Positions 36,833 through 48,124 of a stretch of DNA of 64,000 bases are shown in pieces. Origin of the DNA: Acanthosoma haemorrhoidale (Eukaryota > Arthropoda > Insecta > Hemiptera > Acanthosomatidae); contig OV884015.1 of assembly GCA_930367205.1 (NCBI GenBank), positions 33,781,288-33,845,287 on the forward strand. The letters run 5' to 3'. The notes under the pieces are model-generated. The model did not search any database and was not told the origin of the DNA. It worked only from the letters and a program-made list of their open reading frames with translations. Position numbers and translations under genes: made by a program. Numbering within the stretch: position 1 is the first letter of the stretch; each line of letters begins with the position of its first letter.

Positions 36833-39800
36833 TAGGCGGTAAAAACAATACAAAAAAAAAGTCATTCATCACCATCATCAAAATAATACGAAATGCACCA
36901 AAATAAATTTGGTTCAACATATGTTACTGATTGGTATCACGCTGGTGTGCTGAGGTCTTCATCTGGCGAATTTGCACTTTTTTCACCTTCCTGGCCCTGA
37001 AATTGAGAAGGGTTGTAATTATCACTTTTTAATGTTTAATTTAATGCTTTTATTTACAATCATGTTAAAGGCTTTGAGACAAATAGATATGTTTTCTTTT
37101 TTATTATTAGAAAAGTTAAGGATAAGCATTGCAGCTTGGCTAACATATACCTGTTGTTAACATATATGTTAAATCACAATTTGTGAATGTTTAATTTGAA
37201 ATTTGTAGCAGCCAAAATGTAATAATTTTCAGGACCGACATGAGGAGAATTTCAAGCAAGTAGTAATTACTTAATTAGTACAACACAATTATGAAAACAG
37301 CAGAAAGAAGATACACAAAACAATGACATAACAAAAGTGCTCAATGAAATAAAAAAAGAGTGAAACATATATTTCTATCTACTTTTGCAGTGACAAAATA
37401 CCCATTGAACTTTTAGGAGTTTTTCTCATACTTAATCATGAAGCTCCACTCTTTGTTGGAAAGGAGTATGTATGGATCGGCCCTATTCCCGCACTTATTG
37501 CATAGTAGGTAATTTTTGTTCTAGGCTAGCAAGGTCAAAATTTTAATTATAAAGTAATTAGAATAACTCATATCAAGAGTAGTTTTTTCTAATAGTTTAC
37601 AACACAGGAGTTCTAAAGCAATTATTCACTAGTCCTTGATTGAAAACCAAACAGGCTTATGACCGATTTCCTACATAGGAGTCTAGTAGTTACACCTTCC
37701 ATAATATTACTAACAGTCAAAAAAGGAAATAATGTATGAACTAAAAAACGAATATGTTTTATGCATAGTATTTAGGCAACATAGTATATCAAAAAATGAT
37801 GTTACATAATAAAAAAATAAAAATTGCAGTAAGTTTTATCTATGCAATTGTAAATAATTACTTAGTTATACAAAATTATGACTAGGAATTTTGTTTCACC
37901 CTTCTGAAAATTCTTCATAATCCCCAAGTAAGTCAATGTTGTCTACTGCACTTTGAATTTATCTCATTTCTTGATCCAACTTAATCAGTATTTAATTACT
38001 TTTTGAAGTTGTGCTTTTAGTGCTAGGGTAACAAACTATCCATTCTAACACTATGGTGGCAAGCAATCAGTTGTGTTAAATTTTACCTAAAAATATTTCT
38101 TCAAATAAATGATAAACCTCTTCGTAAAAGTGATTAAATGTGAATTACAAATGTTAAACTCTGTAGTTATATGGTGTTCCGGTTTCGTGGCTTTCCAATA
38201 TTTCCTGCTGTTGTTGATCCTACAATGTAAAAAATATCAAAGATCCTACTTCATAATGCGAGTTTAATTTAGTATGAATTATAATTAGGATGAAGAATTA
38301 TGAATATAGTTTTTAATTGAAAGATAATAATAGCATATTAGTTAATCATGAAGTAGTTGACAAAAAAAATCGAGTAACTACGTATAACTTCTAGAGGATG
38401 AATCTAAATACGTTTTAAATGAGAAAAACTGCTAAAGCTATTGGAATAGATGTCAACTGGAGATAGAAATCCCAAAAGTTGGCAGAAAAAAAAAAAGGGA
38501 ATATTTAAGAAATCAAGAGTGAAAGAAATGCAAACTATTGTCATTAATGCAGGTTAGGTAAAAAGCAGAATATATTATACTGCGAATTTTGAGTAATTAA
38601 ATTTTGATAAATTATATTCCAAGTATGGCATAACATATCTCAATCAAATTTACAATAGAGATATAATTATCTGGATTTATTTGGGATTTCAAATGTCCAC
38701 TTGACATGAATCCCGGATAATCAGGACAAAATAAGTTCACTTTAATTAACATCTGGATTTTACTGCTGTTTTTAAACTACTAAATATTATATCTTGATTT
38801 ACAATTGTACAGTACATTCATTAGACTTGATATTTGTATTTCGTTTTTAAGTATTAGTTAAAAATTAAACAAAAGGAAATAAACTTTTTTTTCGGTAAGT
38901 GAAAGAGTAAATGATTACTATTTTTTGATAGAGATAACATAATCTTTCCTATCAGGTACATGGGGATAATGGGAAAGTGCTCACCCATATTTTTTTGAGC
39001 ACTCAATCAATTATTAATATTTTTCCATTAACTGAACAAACCACAGATTTCCAATCAGAAGAAATTCTGCTCTTATTAAATACTATGTTAAGTAAAACAT
39101 AAACTCTTCAATTAATGAGCTGAAGACTAGTATTTCAGAAATATTGAAGTGGGTTTTCTAAGAATTAGTAGTAAGGATATGCAAATACAAGTGTATTTTA
39201 TAGTTTAAAGGATTTGAATGCCATGAGTTACTTAATTTTTATTTAGCCAAGTGTATATTTATCTTACGGAAATCTTCTGGGCAGCATAAAGGGAATTCAA
39301 TAAAATTGATTAATTCTCTTTAATGATTATGCATAGCTTTTTGTGAAACCTTAATTAAATTATTATGTAGCTACCCTGCCCTACCTTGCTATGGCTTTGC
39401 TTGGCTATAAAAAGCATAGAGAATGGATCAAGCTTTCAATCCATACTCTTTGCAACAGACAATTTATTGAGGCCAGGTTTCTGGTAAGTATCAGTGATTT
39501 AAAAATAGCCACTTAGACATTTAAGATACTTATAATTTTGAATCAGATTGATTTATTTTTGAAGAAAAAGATTGTTTCATAGCATAACATTTAATGTGGC
39601 AGACTAGTTACATTGAAGGAAGGATGGCTCTCAGTTGTTGAATAACATTTTTAACCATTATATCCGCTTTTCCCTTCACAACTTTATCTATGTCCATCAT
39701 TGCTTTATACTTGAAGGAATTCTCTTTAACTATAATTAATATAGTTATTATATGAGCTTATCCGAATTATTTTTAAATTTCATCTTCAATTTAAATTTAA

Positions 39801-42800
39801 ATTGTTTCTGTGGTATTCTTATTTCGTAATAGTTAATCTGGCCCACAAATAATTTGATTTAAGCATCCATAATTTCAATTGTATTCATTTATTTTTTTAC
39901 AACTATAAATTATCTTAGTTAAGAATTTAATTACCCATTAAAGTAATCAGGAGTTGTTTGGAGAATTTGAGCTATGCTTTAGATAAGTACAAATTTTCTC
40001 TTTTTATGATTATTACGAATGGTTATGAAAATTAAAAGTTGTTTTCACACATTTTTAATAATTTGATAGTATAAATATTTTAACCATGGTGGAATAATGA
40101 AAATTACAAATTACACATTTTTTACCTGTGATAACAATTGCTGAGCCTTTTCACCCCATAAAATTGAGTTCTCCTGAACTTTTCGTGTATTGTCCGCAAC
40201 CACACTATCAGGTAACCCATAATTCGGAGGATTGGCATTCGGGTCGTAGCCGAGCTTCGAAAGCATCGGAGCGATGTTCGCCATATCTCTGATTACATCT
40301 GGTGGGATTTGCCCAACCCATTTGGACAGAGCTTCAACGTTAACTGGTTTTATCACTTGATCCGAGGAACGTTCCACTCTATAACACAAAGATAAAAAAT
40401 GTAACAAAAAAACAGCTACTAAGATGAATCTTCAAATTACATCAACTTTTTGTAAAATAAGTTTTGAAAAAGGAATATAAGAACAATTTATAATGCATAA
40501 TTTGATATGGATATCATTTTCTTCAGCTGTCCCTGTGGCATAGTGATTAGATTCCTTGACTTATTATTGTGAAGACCCGGGTTCAATTTTCAACCCCTCT
40601 AACAATTTTTTCTAAAAGATTCAGGGTGAATTAAGCCTTGTGGAGGAAAAGGAGTAGCAATTGATCTTTTCATAAGATGTTTCTCAGATTTAATTTAATT
40701 AAAAATTTTTTTAACATGTGAACAGTTGGACATCAACTGTATGTATCGAGAAGGATCAGGAAGCCGAAACTGCAGCAGAAGGCCAGTGTAGCGAATGATG
40801 CTACACTCTACAATCTACTGGAACTACAGAATTAGATTGCAACTGCAAAAGACTGGAAAAGATGGCAAAGGTTGCTGGAGGAGCCTTAGACTCACTATGT
40901 AGGTTGATTAATTGATTATGCCAGCGAGTTCAATAAATATTTATAAATCAAAATAAAAAAAATAAATATTTGATGCAACAATGCTTAAATTAAAGTATCT
41001 AAAGATTAATTATTTTGCTGTGTTTGATTGGAATCTAATATGGCCAAGTATCACCAGTCTGTTATTGAATTTTTGTTGATTTTTATGTTTTAAATAAACA
41101 AAATTAAAAAAATTACTTTGACAGTTGAACTCCCCCCGGTTTGTTGATGTGATCTTCATGGTGAAGCACAGAATCATCCCAAGGAACATCCAAGAAGTCG
41201 AGGATTCTGGACAACCAAGCTTGCGGGTGTAGAACTAACTGTTCATAATATACTATCATACACCTGTTGCGCCCTACACTAGCGCACTTTTCATACATGG
41301 TCTTGATGGCGTCGTTCCATTTGCCCATGCATTGTCTATAACTTGTCAGGTCAAACCCTGTTATAGTAACCTGAAAAAAACCATGTTTAAAAAATAAGTT
41401 CAAGTTTATTAAGTTAATAAAGTTATTAAGATGGGAAGAAGGAAAAAAATTGTTTTTGGCCAATTAGTCTCCAAAATAATCTTATATTTTATTTATACTA
41501 TCATATGGACTGATGTTTCTCCATGCCATCTTCAAGGTCTAAAAAATATCTGTTTGTAAAATTACATTCTATATTGCTTAAATTAAGCAATTTTTCATTT
41601 GACCTTAAAAAACAGTGTTTTACATACCATAACTCCAGCAACTCAATATTTTTATTATCTTGTAAGGGTAAAGGTTTTAAATAAAATCTCATTTTCTAAA
41701 ATTTCCTCTTTAATGGTTTTCATCAATTTATTATCAGTTAGTTTTATAGCTTTAGGTATAATGTTCAATTTTTGTAGATGTTCTTGGCATTGTGATAAAT
41801 TTAATTACAAACCGAAACAAATTTTCCCATCTACATACATCAAAAACATATCAGAACCGATTAAAAAAACGTTTAATGACAATGATCTGGGATATATAAA
41901 ATTAGGATTTAAAACAACTAATACCTTTATAATAATAATATTAAATACGTACTATGTAATATCTAATTAATTAAATTACATATAATAAATTTAGTAAATA
42001 TTACACAATAATAAAAGACAAAATTAAACCAAATCAGCAATCTCACATAGCTTATTAACTGCTTGTACTGCAACAAAACTTACATAGGTAAAAACATCCG
42101 AAAACATAAAAAATATACCAACATGAAAATAGTAGTCTAGATATCAAAAATAAAAATAAAGGTGAGAAAGAAGTTCAAACATTCTTAGTTAACATTGTTT
42201 TTTTAAGATCAAATGAAATATTTCTTAATTTAACCAATATAGAATGTAATTTTACAAACAGATATTTTTTTGACCTTGAAGATGGCAGATACAATCGTGA
42301 AACATCTGTCAGTATGACAGTATAAAAATAAGATTATTTTGGAGACTAATTAGTCAAAAAAAATGTATGTATATATATAAATAACTAAATGAAGTTATGT
42401 TTTAATGTTTTAAATTTAATTGGAGAAAATAGAGTACACTCCAGGGCATTAAAAGCCTTAACATATTGTGAAAAAAACAAAACAATTAACTGGAACTAAA
42501 TTTACTGCTAGCACCAGGACTGGCATTAATCCACTCATTAGCTGTTCACAACATGCTGTAATCATAACCACTCTATTTATGGAATTAAAATTCAATTAAG
42601 TCATATTTACTCCGGATTTTCAACATGGAATATTTTTTCACTACACTGAAAACATTCAAATAATATCTTACCTTTCTAGATATGATGGAATGTACTGTTG
42701 CTCTTCCGTCTCTCACCATAAAAATGAATTTAGAATTTGGAAACAACCCTGAAAGATAATCCGCAGCTTTGAGAGTCAACGGGTCTTTATTACATAGCCT

Positions 42801-45605
42801 TTCTGCAGGTTCTCCATGTTTAGCAATTACTTCTAAACAAAATGCTGCAATTGCAGAATCCAGTACCTAGTAAGAAACAAAAGTTCAGAATTTGTTAATT
42901 AGAATATCTATATTAAAATCATTAAACAATAAATAAGAAAAATATTATGACTTATAACCAAGACATATAGTTGCAAATGTCTATGGACCTAACTTAATAA
43001 AGTTAGAAAAAGGCCTGGTGATTTGCCTACATGATTTGGGTGCATCACTATCAGATTGCAAGATGAAGCCTCGGAGTATGTGGGTTGAGGGTTAATACAG
43101 AGTAACAAAATGAATGAGGTGTTACAGTTAAAGCCAAGAAAACCTGTTATTTACTAATGATGTTCTAAAACATGATAAATTTTGCTATTTGGAAGCAGGT
43201 GGAGGGTTTGAAAAAGATATTGTCAGTAGGATTAGACATGCTCAACTTGCATTTTCTCAACTTAGGCCAGTTTGGAGATCACCTGAGATACCAATTTGAA
43301 AAAAGCTTAAAATTTTCAACTGCAATGTTAAGTCAGTCTTGTTGTATGGTTAGTACACCTAAAGACAAGTAACAACTAAGTATGACTAAAGTAAGCTTCA
43401 AGCATGTATTGATTGCTGCCTTTGTAAAAGTGGAAAATTGACAAAGGATAGAATAATAGGACCATCAAAGAGCGAGTAGACATAAAAATTAAAATGAAGA
43501 AATGAAATAGTCAAGTCATAGCCTTCGAAAAGCCCACAATGATGTCGTCATGAACCGAAGTGAAGACACTTGTTCATGATAAAGACACATGTCGGATCTT
43601 ATCCACAGTCCTATGTCCCACATAAGGAGCTAAAGGACTAAATCAATAGAACGATAAAATAATAATATCACAAGTTTACCTCACTATTAACTCCTGCTTC
43701 ATCTAGCCTCAGATTTTCCTTCTTTGATTTCACCCAATGCTGCCTCATCTGAAGTATCCTCGGGATCACACGAGTTTCCTGACCACATCTGTAAATTAGA
43801 AAGGGCAGACATGAGTTAATATGATGCTTTATAGAATAAAACTATTAGGAAACATAAATGAAAAAAAAATATTAACATAAAAATAATTTATTTATCAATA
43901 AAACAAATGCTTTCCTATACATTTCTTAAAAGGGTGCATAAACATATCTTAACAATTTAACAATCTGATTTTTCTAAAAAAAGAAACAACAAAACACTGT
44001 TACTAATTACTTCTACCTACAATGAATAACTCATCATTTTTATTTTATTTTTTGTATTCTCTTACGATAATCAGAATAGTATACTTTCTCAGATTAAAAC
44101 CTAAACTAATAAAAAATTGAATTTTCCCATATATACCTGACTAGAGGATGAGCATCGAGCATTGCTCTCATAAGAGTCGTCCCAGATCGCGGTACACCAC
44201 CAATAAAAATGAGTGGCATCAGTCTGTCATAGTGATATACCTTGTGATCCTTACTCACAACAAAACTCTGTAATAAAATACCAATATACAAATGAATAAT
44301 TTGATTAAATATTTTAATTATACAGTAGTAATGTTATGAAATAATTAAGTTAAAATGACCTAATATGTACATTAAATTCACTAGGTTAAGTGAAAAAAGT
44401 ACAGAACATTAAAAATAAAGTATATGTTTAGTGATAAGTATTGGAACCCCCTCTAAATATAGTAGTGATGTCAACCTCAAATAATACAAGAAAGATATAG
44501 TTTTTGAATCGAAGGACAGAAAAAATATCATAGTCAGATTGAATTAGTTTATGGAACCAGACTCGCTATCTTAAGTGTTACATGAGTCACCAATGCGATT
44601 GTTAAAACATTAAAGCTTCTGTAAGGTAACATTTCTTGTTATCTTTGTGTTAATGTATACAAATTTTTCATTTCTGTAGCTCTCTGAATGTAATGAGATA
44701 TATAAATAGGCATAGCTCATCCATAATTTCAAAGGACTTCAAAACCAACTACAAGCTTAACTGTGACACTGTCTATACAAGAACAAATCATCATTAGTTT
44801 TCAATGACAAAACATATTCAAGCCTTTTCTAGTTTTTATTTATGGCAAGCATTTTCACCAGCCCATGCCTATCATTTTCGGTGCTTCAGAACAATACACC
44901 GAGTAAGCCAATATGGGGGGCATGTGACGGTCCTAGGTGCATTATTGTGGAGGCCCTGAAGTAGGAAGTTGAAAATGCACACTCTAAATAAAAAATTCTT
45001 AAAATAAAGTTAAAAATAAAAAATAAAGTTCTGTTATTGAAACCTAAAGAAATAACCTCTTGCAACTAAAATTTTAATAATATAAAAGAATTGTTAAGTA
45101 GGTATTAAAAAGTTTGGAGACATCATTGCGATTAAAAAAAAATCTACCACCCCTATCATTATCATTTGTTTTCATGGTGTAGTGGTTAGTATACCCCAGA
45201 CTTTAATCTGTTAAGACCTTGGTTTGATTCCTGGCACTCTTAAGGGTTTTTTCAGCCTAGTGTATGTAGTGAAAAGTAGTTGTGAGGTTATAACCTAGCA
45301 TTGATCATGCAAGTACCTCTTCTCACTATCCATTAACTACAGTGCCAACCTTGCATGTTTGAAAATTCTGTGCCACGGATTTTGAATATTATTATTGGCC
45401 AATCCTGTAATATAATTAGTTATAATAATAAAAATATTGTATTAATGCATGCTCTTACCTCCCTTGGCATCATGTATGGTCCATTGTTGTAGGAACTGGT
45501 GCATGACTGCAGCTTGTAGGTGACATAGAGGAATACTGAGGCTAGAGCGAGCAGGAGCAACCATCTCCGGCTCCCTCGGCTCATCCTGCCTGCTTCATTC
45601 TTCAC
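36827..45605 (-). CDS. Tpst: Protein-tyrosine sulfotransferase gene (whole gene model)
   Basis: This enzyme transfers sulfate from PAPS to tyrosines of secreted and membrane proteins in the trans-Golgi. Six coding exons plus either of two last exons give 377 or 375 aa, close to the 370 aa of human TPST1. Residues 1-42 hold a basic start and one signal-anchor helix (about 8-22). PRSGTT (68-73) is the 5'-phosphosulfate loop, CGQETR (87-92) carries the catalytic Glu, CNKDP (147-151) the catalytic Lys, and [10 protein letters not shown] (173-182) the 3'-phosphate site. R69, E90, K149 and S276 sit at a constant offset of 9 from the human TPST2 residues I recall as catalytic (R78, E99, K158, S285). 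All introns are GT-AG. Intron sizes are 1191, 348, 813, 1301, 738 and, for the last, 1906 or 3129 bases. The gene appears intact. The span ends at a minus-strand AATAAA (36827-36832). The non-coding 5' exon(s) were not found. Confidence 0.97.
36937..36996 (-). CDS. Tpst: TPST last coding exon, distal alternative
   Basis: The acceptor TTCTCAATTTCAG has a good pyrimidine tract, and the exon enters in phase 0, matching the donor of exon 6. It encodes [19 protein letters not shown] and then TGA (20 codons with the stop), an acidic, serine-rich tail. An AATAAA lies about 105 bases downstream. The tail is beyond the catalytic domain and is not conserved between TPSTs, so homology cannot confirm it. 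The case rests on splice phase, acceptor quality and the poly(A) signal. Confidence 0.7.
   Translation of the reverse strand, partial: GQEGEKSANSPDEDLSTPA
38154..38219 (-). CDS. Tpst: TPST last coding exon, proximal alternative
   Basis: The acceptor TTACATTGTAG is followed in phase 0 by [21 protein letters not shown] and TAA (22 codons with the stop). It joins cleanly after the LLSQ that ends exon 6. The glutamine run continues the Q-rich end of exon 6, so the reading looks natural. Because it has its own stop it cannot be a cassette ahead of the distal exon in the same protein; the two are alternatives. The pyrimidine tract is weaker than that of the distal exon. An ATTAAA variant lies about 160 bases downstream (37991-37996). 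Confidence 0.65.
   Translation of the reverse strand, partial: DQQQQEILESHETGTPYNYRV
40126..40378 (-). CDS. Tpst: TPST coding exon 6
   Basis: Completes the split codon for K272 and adds residues 273-356. [13 protein letters not shown] and [12 protein letters not shown] match the conserved C-terminal part of the sulfotransferase fold. The acceptor-proximal S276 aligns with a serine reported as catalytic in human TPST2. [20 protein letters not shown] and PNYGLP are also family signatures. The last part, [20 protein letters not shown], is longer and more Q-rich than vertebrate tails. The donor is CAG|GTAAAA. Reading through it would give VKNV and a stop, so intron retention would also yield a full-domain enzyme. 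Confidence 0.97.
40527..40690 (+). mobile_element. SINE in TPST intron 5
   Basis: A-box-like TGGCATAGTGATTAG (40536-40550) and B box GGGTTCAATTT (40579-40589) are about 30 bases apart, followed by a body of about 100 bases. It lies antisense to the gene, between exons 5 and 6. The anticodon region is not tRNA-like. Confidence 0.6.
41117..41370 (-). CDS. Tpst: TPST coding exon 5
   Basis: Encodes residues 188-271 plus two bases of K272. It starts [20 protein letters not shown] and ends GGVQLS, colinear with human TPST. Two cysteines (C216 and C224, in [11 protein letters not shown]) match the second disulfide pair of the family. [13 protein letters not shown] is the core strand and helix near the substrate site. 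Vertebrate enzymes have N-H-S (a glycosylation site) before VLHHE; here the residues are D-D-S, so that site is absent. Acceptor TTTTTTTCAG|GTTAC, donor AA|GTAATT. Confidence 0.98.
41452..42360 (+). mobile_element. Penelope-like element with long inverted arms (TPST intron 4)
   Basis: Arms of about 165 bases (41452-41618 and 42196-42360) are imperfect inverted copies, sharing AATTAGTCTCCAAAATAATC and ATATCTGTTTGTAAAATTAC. The interior plus-strand frame (41599-41970) includes [17 protein letters not shown], then [11 protein letters not shown]. This matches the segment of Penelope-like proteins (Y-V/I-x-G-x-S-E-x-I ... F-K-x-x-N-T) that precedes the GIY-YIG endonuclease. RT and endonuclease domains are absent, so the element is non-autonomous or decayed. 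Its orientation is opposite to the host gene. Confidence 0.65.
42672..42866 (-). CDS. Tpst: TPST coding exon 4
   Basis: Encodes residues 123-187 in phase 0 at both ends: [20 protein letters not shown], then the catalytic lysine in CNKDP (K149), [14 protein letters not shown] (the hydrophobic core strand), and [15 protein letters not shown], the 3'-phosphate binding segment of PAPS sulfotransferases. C147 pairs with C87 in the family. Acceptor TTCTTACTAG|GTAC, donor AAAG|GTAAGA. Confidence 0.98.
43216..43350 (+). pseudogene. RT C-terminal fragment in TPST intron 3
   Basis: The plus-strand frame reads [20 protein letters not shown], one in-frame stop soon after, then [17 protein letters not shown]. 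This is the conserved block just after the RT catalytic domain in many insect non-LTR elements (D-I-x-x-R-I-x-x-A-x-x-A-F ... [11 protein letters not shown]). The similarity is clear but the frame decays on both sides. It lies antisense to the sulfotransferase gene. Confidence 0.75.
43680..43788 (-). CDS. Tpst: TPST coding exon 3
   Basis: Encodes the end of R86 and residues 87-122: [37 protein letters not shown]90 aligns with the catalytic base of human TPST2 (E99). The residue before it is Q89, where vertebrates have Glu. Acceptor TTACAG|ATGTGG, donor GAG|GTAAAC. The upstream split codon AG|A gives Arg, as in the family. Confidence 0.98.
44137..44267 (-). CDS. Tpst: TPST coding exon 2
   Basis: Encodes residues 43-85 plus two bases of R86: [18 protein letters not shown], then [20 protein letters not shown] and AHPLV. 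PRSGTT (68-73) is the PAPS 5'-phosphosulfate-binding loop, and the [20 protein letters not shown] stretch is almost invariant in animal TPSTs. Acceptor TTATTACAG|AGTTTT, donor CAG|GTATAT. Confidence 0.98.
45172..45330 (+). mobile_element. SINE in TPST intron 1
   Basis: A box TGGTGTAGTGGTTAGTATAC (45175-45194) and B box GGTTTGATTCC (45221-45231), followed by a body partly similar to the SINE at 40527. tRNA-Asp/Glu-like head without a proper anticodon arm, antisense to the gene. Confidence 0.65.
45459..45584 (-). CDS. Tpst: TPST coding exon 1 (start exon)
   Basis: The ATG at 45584-45582 gives [20 protein letters not shown], then [22 protein letters not shown] (42 codons). The arginines before a single hydrophobic helix make a type II signal anchor, as in other TPSTs, placing the catalytic domain in the Golgi lumen. 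The donor GAG|GTAAGA is strong. A strong acceptor (T-rich tract, then TATGCTTCAG) precedes at 45606, so this exon begins at 45605 with 21 untranslated bases. The frame is open upstream but reaches intron sequence, so this ATG is the best start. Confidence 0.92.
45581..45598 (-). promoter_or_regulatory. Short uORF overlapping the TPST start
   Basis: Within the 21-base leader of exon 1, ATG-AAG-CAG-GCA-GGA-TGA (five codons and a stop) ends inside the main start codon as an ATGA overlap. If the exon boundary at 45605 is right, ribosomes meet this ATG first. That would favour leaky scanning or reinitiation control. Confidence 0.5.
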
Positions 45606-46760
45606 CTGAAGCATAAAAAAGTAATGTAATTTGTTTTTAATGAAAAAAAAAAATATAGTATTGAAAAGATTAGAAGTTGTATATGCTTGCACAGCTTAAT
45701 GTGATTGACATAAATAATTTAGCGTAGATTAGTATTAGTGTAGATTGATTAGTTTTACATCTGATTACATTAAAAGCAAACTATCAGTTAAGGTAATAAG
45801 TGTTACAAGAGAGCATAATTTTAATAGCTATATTTCATTAAATCAACTGGTATAATCTCATGTCTACCCTTAACTTCTTTTAGCCCAATATTCCATTCAA
45901 AATTGCTTTATCTTTAAATGCAAACTGTAATTTTTTAGGGCTGATTGAAGCCATTGAAGAAATATGGTAGAATAAGGAAGTTTTCCATTCAGACAAAGAA
46001 GTAGTTCTCTTTTAATTATTTAATCATAAGAGAAAATAAAAATCCCTACTGATTAAAATGGTTAATGGTGATTGTAAATAGCAACTGTATGTAACTGTTT
46101 CAAAAAATACTTGGCCAAGCCTTAACAAACTTGAAAGTTGACTGACCGGAACATGTCTTAAGATTTATAGACGTGAAGGTTTGGTACAGGAACAAGAGAT
46201 ATTAGAACAGTGAAGGACAAGTAGATGGTGTAATGTAGATGCCGGAAAATTAATTTTCCGGTGTCTGGACCAGTACGGTACTGGAATAATTTATTTTTAT
46301 GTACCATTTCCTGTGTAATTATTATTAATAAGATTGTATTATACATTTAAATTAATATTAATAACAAATAATTTACATTTCCCAACTTTCTTATGAAATA
46401 AATAGACAAGATAAGAGGATGGCAGAAAAAAACTGTTCAAGAAACATTGAATGATTATTTGTAATTTTTTTAGTCATCTATGTACTATCAGCAGTGACAT
46501 CAATCACAACCCTCAAATGTGAAATAGTAATACCAAAAATTTGATTATCCTTATCAGAAATATACTAAAAATTGACCTCATATCTCCCACTTTGGATTAT
46601 CAACGCCAAAACGTCATAACTCGGCAGTAAAACAAGGTTTTTAACGAGTTCCTATCTTATACTTTTTTGTTTTATTTCTGTAAATAATAGTAGGTCTAAG
46701 TTAAACATTTCATGTCTGTGGTAACATAAAATAAAATACTGACCTAATAAAAAAAAAATT
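45606..46760. other. Upstream intron of TPST, no exon identified
   Basis: Given the acceptor at 45606, this should be intron joining an unlocated 5' non-coding exon. AT-rich; no convincing donor or promoter picked out. Confidence 0.4.
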
Positions 46761-46813
46761 CACGTTCTGTAATTGTCTGCAAAATTAAAGGGGCTATGGG
46801 GGAAAAAAAAAAA
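46761..46813 (+). mobile_element. LINE 3' terminus (family 1), tail only
   Basis: CTGTAATTGTCTGCAAAATT, AAAGGGGCTATGG and an 11-A tail match the last bases of the elements ending at 18826 and 20688. It is a very short truncated insertion. Confidence 0.65.
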
Positions 46814-48124
46814 GTTACAAGGTTCAAGGCCCTGACTGGCACCTACCACTGCTATCTAACTGAATGAGTCTGCAATACATGCCTAGACAGACTCTAGGCT
46901 CACCCATCAGTGGACTCTCACCACTGCACCGGAACATTTACACCTCTACTGAGGTCTCCACACTCCTTAATTCCTTCACCCAACCTTCAAATAGGTCCTC
47001 CTAGTAAAAGGATCCATTCACGCCAAATAAAGTTTTGTTTATTTTTCCCTTATCCTACATTTTCAAAGTTTGAAGTTAAAAAAAAAAGTTAAGAGGTTTT
47101 GGACTTTAGGTGTCGTCTTGTAATAATAGCCCACAAAAGTCCCAACACTAAAACATAGTATTAATCATTAGACAAAAATGTTTTATTTGAAACACTACTT
47201 AAGATGGTAGCAAAATATTTATTTTCTAATTGCAAGTAACAGGTTGATAGCAATAGGCCCTTAATTATTTTTCATTACGGTGCTTTTATTTTTAGTATCT
47301 CTAGGGCATGAATGCACAATATCCTGCCTCAACATGAAACTGGAGTTGAAAAACAACAACACTTTTGATGATGGTTTCATTAGTAGTTTTGGGTAGTAGA
47401 GGCAGTTTGTCAAATCATTTTCTACATGGAATTCTAATGATTTGTAACTAATTTATCCAAATAATACTAATGTTGAGTTTTTTACTGTTTATGAAGTTAA
47501 AACAGGAAGATGAGGAGGCTTGTGATAACAGATGGGCATTGTGCAAAAGTTACAATTTACAAGTAGTTAGTTTTCCAAAGTGTGTATAATTAGGCGTAAA
47601 ATATGCTGGGCAATGTATCAAAAAAAGGTATATTTTCATATTTTGTATAATTAATATGATTAAAAACTCTTGAGAAACTAATACTCCCTGCAAATTGGAA
47701 CTTCTACAAGCAATCGTCTTCAGGTAGCGCCACATTCTACATGTGATAGGTGGCAGTCCCTAGCGACCGCTTTTAAAACTACTACTGGTCTAGGAATACT
47801 TTTTCCAACAAGGAAATATTTGTTGTACATTATTTTTATGCAGGATACTGAGTTTTAATAACACTCGTTTATTTAAAAGCCCCATTGAATACAAATCCAC
47901 AACCTTCTGTTAAAATCTCTTTCATATATAAAATTAGCCGTTTGATTTTGTTTTCTTTTTTAATTACACCGTATACATATGTATCGCATAATAAACAGAT
48001 TTTCGAAAGAAATACGTTGGTCTGTGATTAAAATGTTATTTTAAAACTTGGAATTGGAGAATGAATATATTCCACCCCTTGCGTACGCCACTGACCCCGT
48101 TGGCATTCTAATTATTGGTAAACG
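46814..48124. other. Intergenic or TPST 5' intron, no gene seen
   Basis: AT-rich. A minus-strand CCTGAAGACGATTGC motif near 47707-47722 resembles the 54-55 kb repeat ends. No supportable gene. Confidence 0.35.

Noticed and set aside
40111..40125. TPST ending in VKNV by reading through exon 6
   Set aside because: A good GTAAAA donor sits at the junction and in-phase last exons exist downstream, so this is intron sequence unless retained.
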